64,000 nucleotides of DNA from Actinomyces glycerinitolerans (GTDB lineage: Bacteria > Actinomycetota > Actinomycetes > Actinomycetales > Actinomycetaceae): positions 542,402-606,401 of the forward strand of contig NZ_FQTT01000009.1 in the NCBI RefSeq assembly GCF_900098745.1, in the 5' to 3' direction. Below are positions 34,680 to 43,435 of the stretch, piece after piece (the first letter of the stretch is position 1; the number at the start of each line of letters is the position of its first letter). The notes under the pieces were generated by a model. That model made no database searches. It was not told the DNA's origin and saw only the letters and a list, made by a program, of their open reading frames with translations. The position numbers and the translations under genes are program-made.

Positions 34680-35119
34680 GACTCTGACGGGGTGAGGATC
34701 TGTGCCACCCGGACGGGGTCCTCGGATTCGCGGAGCTCGTTCATGAGGCCGGAGTCCATGAGCGTTTCGGCCAGGGCGGTGAGGAGGGCAAGGTGCTCTT
34801 GGGAGTCATTGGCGGCGAGGGTGAAGAAGAGCCGGATCGGCATTGAGGGGTCGTCCATAAGGGCGACGTCCTCGGTGGTTGTCAGGAGGCTGAGCCCAGT
34901 ACCGAGCGCTCCCTCCTCCGGGCGGGCGTGAGCGAGCAGAACTCCGGGGGCTATGAGCATGTAGGCGCCGTTGCGCTCGAGGCCGGCAAAGACGGCATCG
35001 ACGTAGGTCGGCGTGATGAGTTGGTGCTGCTCGAGGAGTGCGGCGCTGCGCCTCATGAGGTCGCGCCAGTCGTCGGGGGGTGTCTGGAGGGCAAGCATTG
35101 AGGGGTCGACTGTGACCAC
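34676..35119 (-). CDS. PTS EIIA component (mannitol/fructose type), first gene of sugar cassette
   Basis: 147 residues from GTG 35119 with a good ribosome site (AAGGAG). The phospho-His is H64 in VLLAHARPEEGALG; the strand SMPIRLFFTLAANDSQEH fits the EIIA-2 fold. It is a paralogue of the EIIA at 18943-19398 (shared LAHARPE). It relays phosphate from HPr to the EIIB domain of the MtlA-like protein. The operator-like palindrome at 35133 lies directly upstream, so the cassette is probably controlled by the divergent SorC-type regulator. Confidence 0.9.
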   Translation of the reverse strand: MVTVDPSMLALQTPPDDWRDLMRRSAALLEQHQLITPTYVDAVFAGLERNGAYMLIAPGVLLAHARPEEGALGTGLSLLTTTEDVALMDDPSMPIRLFFTLAANDSQEHLALLTALAETLMDSGLMNELRESEDPVRVAQILTPSES

Positions 35120-35132
35120 GGCGGTCTCCTTG

Positions 35133-35166
35133 TGCTCATATGAGCATCATTGCTCGTATGGGAGTA
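35133..35166. promoter_or_regulatory. Probable operator in the divergent promoter of the sugar cassette
   Basis: TGCTCATATGAGCA at 35133-35146 is a perfect 14-bp palindrome. Five bases on, TGCTCGTATGGGAGTA (35151-35166) is an imperfect second copy, 18 bp from the first. The pair sits between EIIA and the SorC-type regulator gene, as expected for the regulator's own binding sites. Confidence 0.6.
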
Positions 35167-35241
35167 CAATAAGGGTGTAGGGCCGTGCGCGTCAAGGCCG
35201 CTCGGAACATATACGCTTGCTCAGACGAGCAAGGAGGTGCC

Positions 35242-36213
35242 GTGCCCGACGAAACTGGCCTGATGGTCGCAGTGGCGCGCGCCTACTACGAGGCGAACGA
35301 GTCGAAGGTTGAGATCGCCGAGAGAATCGGCATCTCGCGGTTCAAGGTGGCGCGACTGCTCGAGAGTGCCCGTGAAACCGGCATCGTGCAGATCCGTATC
35401 GTTGAGCCGACCCATCCCGATGATGTTCTCGGAGAGCGCGTCGCCGCCCACCTCAACCTGCGCGACTGCGTAGTAGTACCCGGTGCCGAGGACGAGAGCA
35501 CCAACCGCCAGGCGCTGGCCCGCGCAGCAGCGACCGAGATCGCCTCCATAGCCGGTCGGGGGGATACGATCGGCTTCTCCTGGGGTCGCACCGTCGCCGA
35601 GATCGGCGCCCACGTCGGCCCCCTCGCCGACGCCAGAGTCGTCGCTCTCACGGGCGCTGTCGGGACGGACTTCGCCCTCTCGCCCGTCGACATCTTCCGC
35701 TCGGTCTCAACTCACTCCGGCTCGACCACGTTGTCGATCTTCGCACCGATGTTCGTCGACTCCCCGCAGACTGTGAAGGCGCTGCGGCAAGATCCCGCCA
35801 TCGCCTCCGTCCTGGCCGCCTACGCCGACCTGTCACTGGCGGTCGTCTCGATCGGCTCTTGGGACCCGCCTGTGACCCAGCTAATGGATGCGCTGAGCGA
35901 CGAGGAGAAACAACAGCTCGAGTCCGGCGGGGCCCGCGCCGAGATGCTCGGCATCTTCATTGACGACCGCGGACGAATAGTTCCCTGTACGGCTCAGAGC
36001 CGTTGCATCGCCATCACCGCGGCTCAGCTCCTGCGCACACCGCGCGTTCTCGCCGTCGCCGGCGGGTCTCAAAAGGTGCCTGCGATGAGGGCAGTCGCGT
36101 GCTCAGGCCTCATAACGTCCCTGGTCACCGACAGGAGGACCGCGCAGATGCTGCTCAACGGTCCCGCCGTCGGCGAGCGGACGCTCAACCGTGCTGAACG
36201 CATCCGGGGTTGA
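35242..36213 (+). CDS. SorC/DeoR-type sugar-binding transcriptional regulator
   Basis: About 323 residues from GTG 35242; the ribosome site AAGGAGG is 4 nt before it and rules out the longer frame. N-terminal HTH: ARAYYEANESKVEIAERIGI then SRFKVARLLESAR. The C-terminal sugar-binding domain has the phosphosugar-isomerase-like fold: TIGFSWGRTVAEI, VVALTGAVGT and VLAVAGGSQKVPAM. Family members respond to sugar phosphates. It is transcribed divergently from the EIIA-kinase-EIICB-reductase cassette and should control it through the palindromes at 35133-35166. Confidence 0.9.
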   Translation: MPDETGLMVAVARAYYEANESKVEIAERIGISRFKVARLLESARETGIVQIRIVEPTHPDDVLGERVAAHLNLRDCVVVPGAEDESTNRQALARAAATEIASIAGRGDTIGFSWGRTVAEIGAHVGPLADARVVALTGAVGTDFALSPVDIFRSVSTHSGSTTLSIFAPMFVDSPQTVKALRQDPAIASVLAAYADLSLAVVSIGSWDPPVTQLMDALSDEEKQQLESGGARAEMLGIFIDDRGRIVPCTAQSRCIAITAAQLLRTPRVLAVAGGSQKVPAMRAVACSGLITSLVTDRRTAQMLLNGPAVGERTLNRAERIRG

Positions 36214-36314
36214 GCGCCAGGACCGGGTCGGTTCCCCCAGCCGAAGGTGAACGCTGTCAGAGAGGATGTCATGGTCATGGCCCGGCAGGCATCGACCGCG
36301 GTAGATTTACGCGG

Positions 36315-38702
36315 ATGAGCACCCAGCATCCGGGCACCGGGCGGCCTGAGCCCGCACCTGGCACCACCGTCGAACAGCTGGCCGCGCACCTGACGGCCCT
36401 GCCCGACCGCGACGTCGCCGCGCTTCTACTCGCACGCCCCGACCTGGTCGCTCCACCCTCCGCCTCTTTCACCGCCCTGGCCGTGCGCGCCGGCGCCCGC
36501 ACCAGCGTGGACGCCGCCCTGCGCGACCTGGATGCCGTCACCGTTGCCGTCGCCGAGGCCACCGTCGCCCTGCGCTCCGTAGACCCCGCCACCCTGGCGC
36601 CCTCCCTGGGACTCAGCGCCGACGACGTCGCCGGCCGCCTGGGCGTGCTTACCCGCCTGGCGTTGGTCATTGACACCGGCCCCGTCCCTGGGCTGGTCGA
36701 CACCTTCGGTCCCCACCCCTTCGGACTCGGCCCCGCCGCCGCCGACCCGCCCGCCGCCGAGCAGCTCCCACCCCCGCTGTCCACCCTGGAACAGGCCGAC
36801 GAGCCCGTCCCCGGCATTGGCGTGCTGAAGGCGTTGACCTGGGGTCCCCCGGTCGGCACCCTCAGCCCCGGCCGCAGCTCCGCCGGCACGGCCGAGCTGG
36901 TCGAGCGCGGCTGGCTCGAACGCACCGCGGACGCCGCCGGACGCACGCGCTTCGTCCTGCCGCGCGAGGTCGGCCTCGCCCTGCGCGGCGGCCGCCTGAC
37001 CCGTGAGCCGCTCGCGCCCCCGGCCACCGACCCCCTGGAGGTGTTGTCCGCAGATGCGGTCGCCTCCGAGTCGGTCAGTCACGCGGAGGAGATGGTTCGC
37101 CTGACCCGCGAGCTGCTGACCGAATGGGGGCGCGAGGGCGGCCAGATTCTGCGCACCGGTGGAGTGGGCGTGCGGGCACTGGACCGAACCGCCGCCGCCC
37201 TCGGCCTGGAGCGCGCCGTGGCCGCCAGCGTCATAGAACTCGCCGCCGGTGCCGAACTCCTCGGCCTGGACGAGTCCGGCGCCGCGTGGGTGCCCGCGGA
37301 CACGGTCCCCGCCTGGCTGGACGCCGAACTACCCGAGCAGTGGGCTGCGCTCGCCGCCGCCTGGGCGGGCTCGGCCCGCACCCCCTGGCTGGTCGGCACC
37401 CGCGCCGACGACGGCGCTCTGCGGCCCGTCCTGGGCGCCGACGTCGAGGCCGCCTGGGCGGGCCGGCTGCGCCGTCGCATCCTCGCCCTGCTCGACTCCC
37501 TACCCGCCGGAACCTCGGTCGACGCCGACTGGGTGCACGCCGCCCTCACCTTCGCCCGGCCGCGTCGGCCCCTGCCCGAGGGTGCGGTGGCGGCGGTGCT
37601 CGCCGAGGCCCAGCTGCTCGGTCTGACCGGCGGCGGTGCCCTCAGCCGCGCCGGAAGGGTTCTGGCAGCCTGCCTGCGTCCCAATGCCGGCGCCCCCGAA
37701 GCGTCCACACCCGCCGGCAGCACCGCGGCGGACGATGCCCCCGCCGACGCCGTCGGCCACCCGGACAATCACTACGGGACACTGCTGGCCGCGCTCGAGC
37801 AGGCGCTGGCCGCCGACCTGCCTGCGCCGGTCGACCTCCTGCTGGTGCAGTCGGACCTGACCGCCATCGTCCCCGGCCGCCCTGCGCCCGAACTCGGCGC
37901 CGCCCTAGAGCGCAGTAGCGAGGTCGAGTCCCGCGGCGGAGCGCTCACCGTCCGCTTCACTCCCCAGTCCGTGCGCCGCGCCCTGGACAGCGGCTGGTCC
38001 GCCACCGAACTGACCCAGGCCCTATCCCGCTTCAGTCCCACCCCGCTGCCCAGCGCGCTCACGGTCCTGATCGCCGACGCCGCCCGCCGCCACGGGGCGG
38101 TGCGCGTGCGCGAGGTCGCCAGCGTGCTGCGCGTGGCCGACCCGGCCGTAGCCGCCGGGATCATCGCCGACGCCGCGCTCAAAGACCTGGGACTGGACCA
38201 GGTGGCGCCCGGCGTCATCCTGTCCGCCGCACCCGCCGGGGTGGTGCTGCGTGAACTGCGTGCCGCCGGTCTGGCTCCGGTGCTGGAGAACGAGCATGGC
38301 CGACTGTTGATCTCCGAACGCCCCGGGGGCGGGCGCCGCCTCCCTGCCCCGGCACCGGCCCGCCCGGGGAACGAGCACGCGGTCCGCCGTCGCCGTCCCG
38401 GACGCCGGGAGCTGGCCGCGCTGGTCGGCCGCCTGCGCGCGGGGGAGGAGGCGCGCCGTGCCGCGGGCGGCGCCGGCCCGATGGCGGCCACCGACCCGGT
38501 GCATGCGCTGGCACTGCTGCGTCAGGCGCAGGCCTCACGGGCGCGGGTACGGCTGCGTCTGGCCGGCCCCGACGGGAACGTGCAGGAGCGCACCGTGCGG
38601 GTGCTCGCCGTCGAACCCGGCCGGGTGCGCCTGGCCGACCTGGTCAGGGAGACCGAGTTGACCGTCGCCGTCCACCGGATCGTGTCGGTCGAGGCCGGTT
38701 GA
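36315..38702 (+). CDS. Helicase-associated protein, partner of XPB
   Basis: 795 residues from ATG 36315. TAGATT lies 9 nt upstream, so a leaderless transcript is possible; the frame stays open 35 codons further but without protein character. The protein is Ala/Leu-rich and helical throughout, with winged-helix-like pieces (DDVAGRLGVLTRLALVIDTG). Its C-terminal third carries the helicase-associated domain (PVDLLLVQSDLTAIVPGRPA; VLENEHGRLLISERPG) and a WYL-like end (VRVLAVEPGRVRLADLV). In actinobacteria this protein is encoded beside XPB helicase. Here the two genes point away from each other with 5.2 kb between them. Confidence 0.85.
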   Translation: MSTQHPGTGRPEPAPGTTVEQLAAHLTALPDRDVAALLLARPDLVAPPSASFTALAVRAGARTSVDAALRDLDAVTVAVAEATVALRSVDPATLAPSLGLSADDVAGRLGVLTRLALVIDTGPVPGLVDTFGPHPFGLGPAAADPPAAEQLPPPLSTLEQADEPVPGIGVLKALTWGPPVGTLSPGRSSAGTAELVERGWLERTADAAGRTRFVLPREVGLALRGGRLTREPLAPPATDPLEVLSADAVASESVSHAEEMVRLTRELLTEWGREGGQILRTGGVGVRALDRTAAALGLERAVAASVIELAAGAELLGLDESGAAWVPADTVPAWLDAELPEQWAALAAAWAGSARTPWLVGTRADDGALRPVLGADVEAAWAGRLRRRILALLDSLPAGTSVDADWVHAALTFARPRRPLPEGAVAAVLAEAQLLGLTGGGALSRAGRVLAACLRPNAGAPEASTPAGSTAADDAPADAVGHPDNHYGTLLAALEQALAADLPAPVDLLLVQSDLTAIVPGRPAPELGAALERSSEVESRGGALTVRFTPQSVRRALDSGWSATELTQALSRFSPTPLPSALTVLIADAARRHGAVRVREVASVLRVADPAVAAGIIADAALKDLGLDQVAPGVILSAAPAGVVLRELRAAGLAPVLENEHGRLLISERPGGGRRLPAPAPARPGNEHAVRRRRPGRRELAALVGRLRAGEEARRAAGGAGPMAATDPVHALALLRQAQASRARVRLRLAGPDGNVQERTVRVLAVEPGRVRLADLVRETELTVAVHRIVSVEAG

Positions 38703-38716
38703 ACGGCGCATCGGCC

Positions 38717-38744
38717 TTGTTGTTGCATCGTAACGATGTATATA
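38717..38744 (+). promoter_or_regulatory. Promoter with operator palindrome between -35 and -10
   Basis: TTGTTG at 38717-38722 and TATATA at 38739-38744 are 16 bp apart. The spacer contains CATCGTAACGATG (38726-38738), a 13-bp palindrome around a central A. This is a classic repressor position. It would drive the amino acid ABC operon, whose first ATG is 170 nt downstream. Confidence 0.5.
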
Positions 38745-38914
38745 GTGGGGTTGGTCAGAGTTGGCCTGGCACTGTTTACGAGCGCCTTTGGCGGGCTCGG
38801 CCGACGGCTTGACCGCCGGGATCGCCACCTGTAGCGTGCCAACATTATCGAACGCCTGTTCGATGACATGTCGATGGTTCCCTCTCCCAGACGCCGATCA
38901 AGAAGGTTCTGAAC

Positions 38915-39754
38915 ATGAGAAGAATCGCGAGCATAGTGCTGCTGTGCCTCGTGTCCCTGTCCTTTTCTGCATGCGGGTCGGGAGGCGATGGCGCGACGGG
39001 CCAAAGCAACGCGAAAACGCTGCGTGTCGGCGTCGAATGCGCCTATGCCCCCTACAACTGGGAGGAGGGAGAGCCCTCTGACACCAACGTTCCCATCAGC
39101 AATCACGAGGGCTTCTACGCCGAGGGATACGACGTGCAGATCGCCAAGTTGGTGGCGGACAATATGGGTGCGGAGCTGGAAATCGTCAAACTTCCCTGGG
39201 ATGGACTGCTGGAGGCACTCAACCAGGGGCAGGTCGATGCGGTGTTCTCCGGAATGGTCGACTCCGACGAGCACAAGCAGGCGGCGGCCTTCTCCGAGAT
39301 CTACGTGCCCCAGCCCACTGAGTACGGCGTGATGGTCAAGGCCGACGGTGACTACGCCTCGGCGACGGTGCCGGAGGACTTCGTCGGTGCGAGCCTGCTG
39401 GGACAGAAGGGCACCAAGCTGGACACGGTGATCGACCAGATTGACGGGGTCAACCACCTCCCTGCGGTGGACACCATCACCAACATGCTCGAGCGACTGG
39501 ATGCGGGCACTACCGACGGCATTGTCATCAACCTTGAGTCCGCCGAGGCGTACCAGGCACAGTACCCGGATACGGTGGTAGTCGACTTCCCCGACGACGA
39601 CGGGTTCGTCTTGGACTTCAACGGCGTGTGCGCCGGGGTGCGCAAGGATGACACGGCCCTGCTGGATGAGATCAATACGGCGTTGGCCTCCGTGTCCGCG
39701 GAGCAGCGACAGGATCTGATGGACTCGGCGATGGAGCTCGCGGGGCAGAAATGA
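38915..39754 (+). CDS. Amino acid ABC transporter substrate-binding lipoprotein
   Basis: 279 residues. A lipoprotein signal peptide ends in the lipobox LSFSAC with C20 as the lipidated residue. The mature part is a type 2 periplasmic-binding fold of the polar amino acid family: LRVGVECAYAPYNWEEG, GYDVQIAKLVADNMGAEL, PWDGLLEALNQGQVDAVFSG. It captures an amino acid outside the membrane and delivers it to the permease. It is the first gene of an operon whose members all overlap by 4 nt. The ribosome site AAGAAGG precedes the ATG. Specific ligand not determinable. Confidence 0.92.
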   Translation: MRRIASIVLLCLVSLSFSACGSGGDGATGQSNAKTLRVGVECAYAPYNWEEGEPSDTNVPISNHEGFYAEGYDVQIAKLVADNMGAELEIVKLPWDGLLEALNQGQVDAVFSGMVDSDEHKQAAAFSEIYVPQPTEYGVMVKADGDYASATVPEDFVGASLLGQKGTKLDTVIDQIDGVNHLPAVDTITNMLERLDAGTTDGIVINLESAEAYQAQYPDTVVVDFPDDDGFVLDFNGVCAGVRKDDTALLDEINTALASVSAEQRQDLMDSAMELAGQK

Positions 39755-40623
39755 GACGCGGCTGTAGATTCGCGGCCGTTGCTGCGGCGATCGCGCTGGT
39801 CGCGCTCGCCGCAGTGGTGTGGGTGATCCCCTGGTGTCGTGAGGTTGTGGCGCTGGAAGAGAACCCTGACGCGATGGTTCCGTCCATGGTCTACATGCTG
39901 TGCCACTCGCGCAGGCTTTGGCTCTCGGGCGTGTGGGGCACGCTGTCGGTGTCGGTGTTGGGAACTGTGACCGGATTCGTGCTCGCCGTCGGCCTGGTGT
40001 TCTTGCGCATCAACGCACCCGGCAGGCGGGACTCGCGGCCGCTGCGATTCGCCAAGAGCACGGGGGTGGACTTGGTGAAGTTGTACGTGACCATCTTCAG
40101 GGGAACACCGATGATGGTGCAGGCGGCAATCGTCTACTACGCGGGTTTTAACATCGTGCGCTCGGCCATGCCCAACGCCAGCATCACCGAGGTGAACCAG
40201 CGGTGGAGCTTCTTCATGGCCGCGCTGCTGACGGTATCGCTGAACTCGGCCGCGTACCTGGTGGAGGTGCTGCGTGGAGGCGTCGGTGCCCTCAACCGGG
40301 GGCAGCGGGAGGCGGCGGTGTCGCTGGGCTTCTCGAACTGGCAGACCATGATCAAGGTGATCTTCCCGCAGGCCGTACGCAACAGCCTGCCGTCGATCGG
40401 CAACGAGCTGGTGAACAACATCAAGGGGACCTCCGTGCTGACCATCATCGGCTACACGGAACTCATGTTCGCCACCTCCTCGGTCGCGGGCTTCTACTAC
40501 AAGTACCTGGCCAACTACCTGACGGCCGCCGTCATCTACCTGATCCTCACGCTGTCGCTGACCTGGCTGCTCGAAACGAGCATGCGACGCATCGGGATTG
40601 CCCAGAAGGAGATCGCCGCATGA
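39751..40623 (+). CDS. Polar amino acid ABC transporter permease
   Basis: 290 residues of the HisMQ/GlnP type. Membrane segments lie at about 9-30, 62-86, 125-150, 160-185 and near the C-terminus. The cytoplasmic EAA loop is [20 protein letters not shown] followed by [18 protein letters not shown], the docking site for the ATPase. An N-terminal extension with a first helix is longer than in minimal GlnP proteins. It overlaps the binding-protein gene and the ATPase gene by 4 nt each. Confidence 0.92.
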   Translation: MRRGCRFAAVAAAIALVALAAVVWVIPWCREVVALEENPDAMVPSMVYMLCHSRRLWLSGVWGTLSVSVLGTVTGFVLAVGLVFLRINAPGRRDSRPLRFAKSTGVDLVKLYVTIFRGTPMMVQAAIVYYAGFNIVRSAMPNASITEVNQRWSFFMAALLTVSLNSAAYLVEVLRGGVGALNRGQREAAVSLGFSNWQTMIKVIFPQAVRNSLPSIGNELVNNIKGTSVLTIIGYTELMFATSSVAGFYYKYLANYLTAAVIYLILTLSLTWLLETSMRRIGIAQKEIAA

Positions 40624-41363
40624 GCGAACCGATCCTGACGATTCGCAACCTGCGCAAGTCGTTCGGAGAGCTGAGTGTTCTCAAGGGCATCGACCTGACG
40701 GTTGTGCGTGGCGAGGTCGTCAGCATCATCGGGGCCTCCGGCTCCGGAAAATCGACGCTGCTTCGCTGCGTCAACCTGCTGGAGGAGCCCGACGGTGGGT
40801 CGGTGCTGTTCGACGGCGAGGACCTGAGCGATCCTCGCACGGACCTGCGGGCGCTGCGCGAACGGATCGGCATGGTCTTTCAGGGCTTCAACCTGTTCCA
40901 GCACAAGACGGTGCTGGAGAACTGCATGCTGCCGTTGACGACGGTGCGGCGCATGAAGCGCGCCGAGGCGCAGCAGGTGGCGGAGCAGGAGCTGGAACGG
41001 GTCGGCATGTACGAGTTCCGCGACGCCCACGTGGATGAGATCTCCGGCGGTCAGGCGCAACGCGCCGCCATCGCGCGTGCGTTGTGCATGCGGCCGGAGA
41101 TAATGCTGTTCGACGAACCCACCTCCGCGCTGGACCCCGAGAAGGTGGGGGAGGTGCTGAACGTGATCAAGGCGCTCGCGGACAGCGGGATGACGATGCT
41201 CATCGTCACTCACGAAATGCAGTTCGCCGATGATGTCAGCGACCGGGTCGTCTTCATGGACGCTGGGGTGATTTGCGAAGAGGGGCCACCAAGCGTCGTG
41301 TTCCGCAACCCGCGCCAGCCGCGGACCAAGGAGTTCTTGAGCCGCTACCATCTGCGCTCGTGA
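40620..41363 (+). CDS. Polar amino acid ABC transporter ATP-binding protein
   Basis: 247 residues from ATG 40620, which overlaps the permease stop (ATGA). Walker [11 protein letters not shown]-loop [17 protein letters not shown], signature [15 protein letters not shown], Walker [13 protein letters not shown] and switch VTHEM are all intact. It belongs to the GlnQ/HisP group and powers amino acid uptake with the two preceding products. Its stop overlaps the esterase start (GTGA). Confidence 0.95.
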   Translation: MSEPILTIRNLRKSFGELSVLKGIDLTVVRGEVVSIIGASGSGKSTLLRCVNLLEEPDGGSVLFDGEDLSDPRTDLRALRERIGMVFQGFNLFQHKTVLENCMLPLTTVRRMKRAEAQQVAEQELERVGMYEFRDAHVDEISGGQAQRAAIARALCMRPEIMLFDEPTSALDPEKVGEVLNVIKALADSGMTMLIVTHEMQFADDVSDRVVFMDAGVICEEGPPSVVFRNPRQPRTKEFLSRYHLRS

Positions 41364-42070
41364 ACGAAACCGTAGCTGGTAAGCACGTGGAGCTTTTCGT
41401 GGCGCCGCAGCCCGGCGCGCCCCTGGTGGTGCTCAATACGGTGCAAGGCGAGGGACAGGCGGTGTGGCAGGCCGCTGCATCTATTGCCGAAGCGCCCTTC
41501 TCCCTGGCGGCGGTGTCCGGCATCGACTGGAACCATGACATGTCGCCCTGGCCGATTCCGGCACTCGGCCCCGAAGACGTGCCATGCACCGGCGGCGCCG
41601 ACGCCTACCTCGACGTCCTGACGGGCCAGATACTGCCGCATGCGCTGGAACGGCTGCCGGCCGCCCCCGCCTACCTGGGTCTGGCCGGATACTCGCTTGC
41701 CGGCCTGTTCGCCGTCTACGCCAGCTACCGCACGGATGTCTTCTCCCGGCTTGCGAGTGCCTCGGGCTCGTTCTGGTTTCCGGGGTTCCTGGAGTACGCC
41801 GGCGCGCACCAGCCCGTGCGCCTGCCCGAGCGCGTGTACTTCTCGCTCGGGGATCAGGAGGCGAGCACGGCCGTGGAGCCGGTGCGCGCCGTCGAGGCCA
41901 ACACCCGGGCGCTATACCGGGCCTATGCCGGCATGGGCGTCCAAACAGTCTTCGAGCTCAACCCCGGGGATCACTTCACCGGCGGTATCCAGCGGACCGC
42001 GCGGGCTATCGCCTGGATGGTAGGTGAGGGCGAGCGCCGGCCCGACCGTCCGCTTACACTTGAGCCGTGA
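41360..42070 (+). CDS. Alpha/beta-hydrolase esterase (Fes/IroE-like)
   Basis: 236 residues from GTG 41360, overlapping the ABC ATPase stop by 4 nt; upstream frame is not coding. Nucleophile elbow [15 protein letters not shown] (GxSxxG) and a C-terminal His in NPGDHFTGG complete a Ser-His catalytic set with an Asp in between (SLGDQEAST). The layout resembles trilactone esterases and other putative-esterase family members. Tight coupling to an amino acid importer suggests it may hydrolyse an imported ester or peptide conjugate, but no substrate can be named. It overlaps the DUF3027 gene by 4 nt. Confidence 0.8.
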   Translation: MNETVAGKHVELFVAPQPGAPLVVLNTVQGEGQAVWQAAASIAEAPFSLAAVSGIDWNHDMSPWPIPALGPEDVPCTGGADAYLDVLTGQILPHALERLPAAPAYLGLAGYSLAGLFAVYASYRTDVFSRLASASGSFWFPGFLEYAGAHQPVRLPERVYFSLGDQEASTAVEPVRAVEANTRALYRAYAGMGVQTVFELNPGDHFTGGIQRTARAIAWMVGEGERRPDRPLTLEP

Positions 42071-43323
42071 CTGACGCAGCGACTCAAAGGTCGAAGAACA
42101 CGTCGAGCAAGCCGGTGCAGGCCGCGCGCGCCGCCGTCGTCGAGCCCGCGGGCGACCGTCCCGGTGCCCTGCCCACCCCGGCCGAGCAGGCCACGGCCGC
42201 CAAGGACCGGGTGCTGACCTCCGAGGCCGCCATCGAGGCCGCCCGGGCCGCCCTGGGCGAGATCACCGAACCGGTCAGCGTCGGCCCGTACACCGCCTCC
42301 CGGCAGCTGGACAAGCGGCTGATCACCCACCTGTTCGAATGCAACCTGGCCGGCTACCGCGGCTGGCGCTGGGCCGTGACCATGACCCGTCCGCCCCGCG
42401 GGCGCACCGCCACCATCTGCGAGCTGGAGCTACTGCCCGGCGAGGATGCCCTGCTTGCCCCCGCCTGGGTGCCGTGGGCGGATCGGCTGCGGCCCGGAGA
42501 CGCCTCCCGCTCGGACCGGCTGCCCCGGCGGGAGACGGACGAGCGGCTCGAGCCCGGCTGGGAGGCCACCGGCGAGGACGGGGACACCGTGGCCCTGGAT
42601 GAGCTCGACCTCGGCCGCGCCCGCGTGCTGTCCGCGGAGGGTTACCGCCGCGCCGCCCAGCGCTGGTACGACGGCGACCACGGCCCCGAGGCCGACGGCG
42701 TGCGCAAGGCCCACGCCACCTGCGCCACCTGCGGGTTCCTGGTGCCCATGAGCGGGCGCCTGCGCAACACCTTCGGCGTGTGCGCCAACGAGTGGGCCGC
42801 CGACGACGGGCGCGTGGTCTCCCTCGACCACGGCTGTGGCGCCCACTCCGAAACCGACCTGCCGGATCAGGGGCCCGAGTGGCCGGTGACGCCTGCGCGC
42901 CTGGACGAGGCGGCCATGGAGCCGCTGGCCACCAACGGCACGGACCTGCGCGGCGGGCGCAGTCGCGACGAACTCACCGACCAGGAGGCCGCGCAACCGG
43001 AGCCGACCACTGTCGGCGAGGCCGAGGCCCAGGACGCGGACACCTCCGCCGACCCGACCGAGAAGACCTCGCGCAGGTCCCGCAAGTCCATTGCCGCCCA
43101 GGACGCCGCGGCTGACTCGGTCCCCGAACAGTCCCCGGAGGAGCCGGAGACTGCGGAAGAAGAGGATCCGGAGGCCACCGTGGCCTCGCGGCGCGCCGCC
43201 TCGGCTCGCGACGCCGTCGCCGACCTGGCCCTCGAGCACGCCCACCACGACGACGCCGCCGCTCCCCAGGCCGCTGCCGACGCCCTGGCCGCCCTGGAGG
43301 CCTCGCTGCCTACCCGCTCTTGA
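42067..43323 (+). CDS. DUF3027-family protein
   Basis: 418 residues from GTG 42067 (overlap GTGA). The conserved actinobacterial DUF3027 core spans about 50-270: VGPYTASRQLDKRLITHLFE, GYRGWRWAVTMTRPPRG, EGYRRAAQRWYDGDHGPEAD. It contains a probable metal site, CATCGF plus GVCANEWAADDG, with HGCGAHSET following. The C-terminal 140 residues are acidic, Ala/Glu/Asp-rich and probably disordered. The function of the family is unknown. It is unusual that it is the last gene of an ABC transporter operon here. Confidence 0.85.
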   Translation: MTDAATQRSKNTSSKPVQAARAAVVEPAGDRPGALPTPAEQATAAKDRVLTSEAAIEAARAALGEITEPVSVGPYTASRQLDKRLITHLFECNLAGYRGWRWAVTMTRPPRGRTATICELELLPGEDALLAPAWVPWADRLRPGDASRSDRLPRRETDERLEPGWEATGEDGDTVALDELDLGRARVLSAEGYRRAAQRWYDGDHGPEADGVRKAHATCATCGFLVPMSGRLRNTFGVCANEWAADDGRVVSLDHGCGAHSETDLPDQGPEWPVTPARLDEAAMEPLATNGTDLRGGRSRDELTDQEAAQPEPTTVGEAEAQDADTSADPTEKTSRRSRKSIAAQDAAADSVPEQSPEEPETAEEEDPEATVASRRAASARDAVADLALEHAHHDDAAAPQAAADALAALEASLPTRS

Positions 43324-43435
43324 GCCTCCCCGCGCTCGCGGGCGGCGCCGACCCCGCCGGGCCTGGGCGTCGGCGGCGTCCCAAGGGGTGGCCGGAGTTT
43401 CGTTGCTGCGGCCGCGTCTGGGACAATCACGACAC

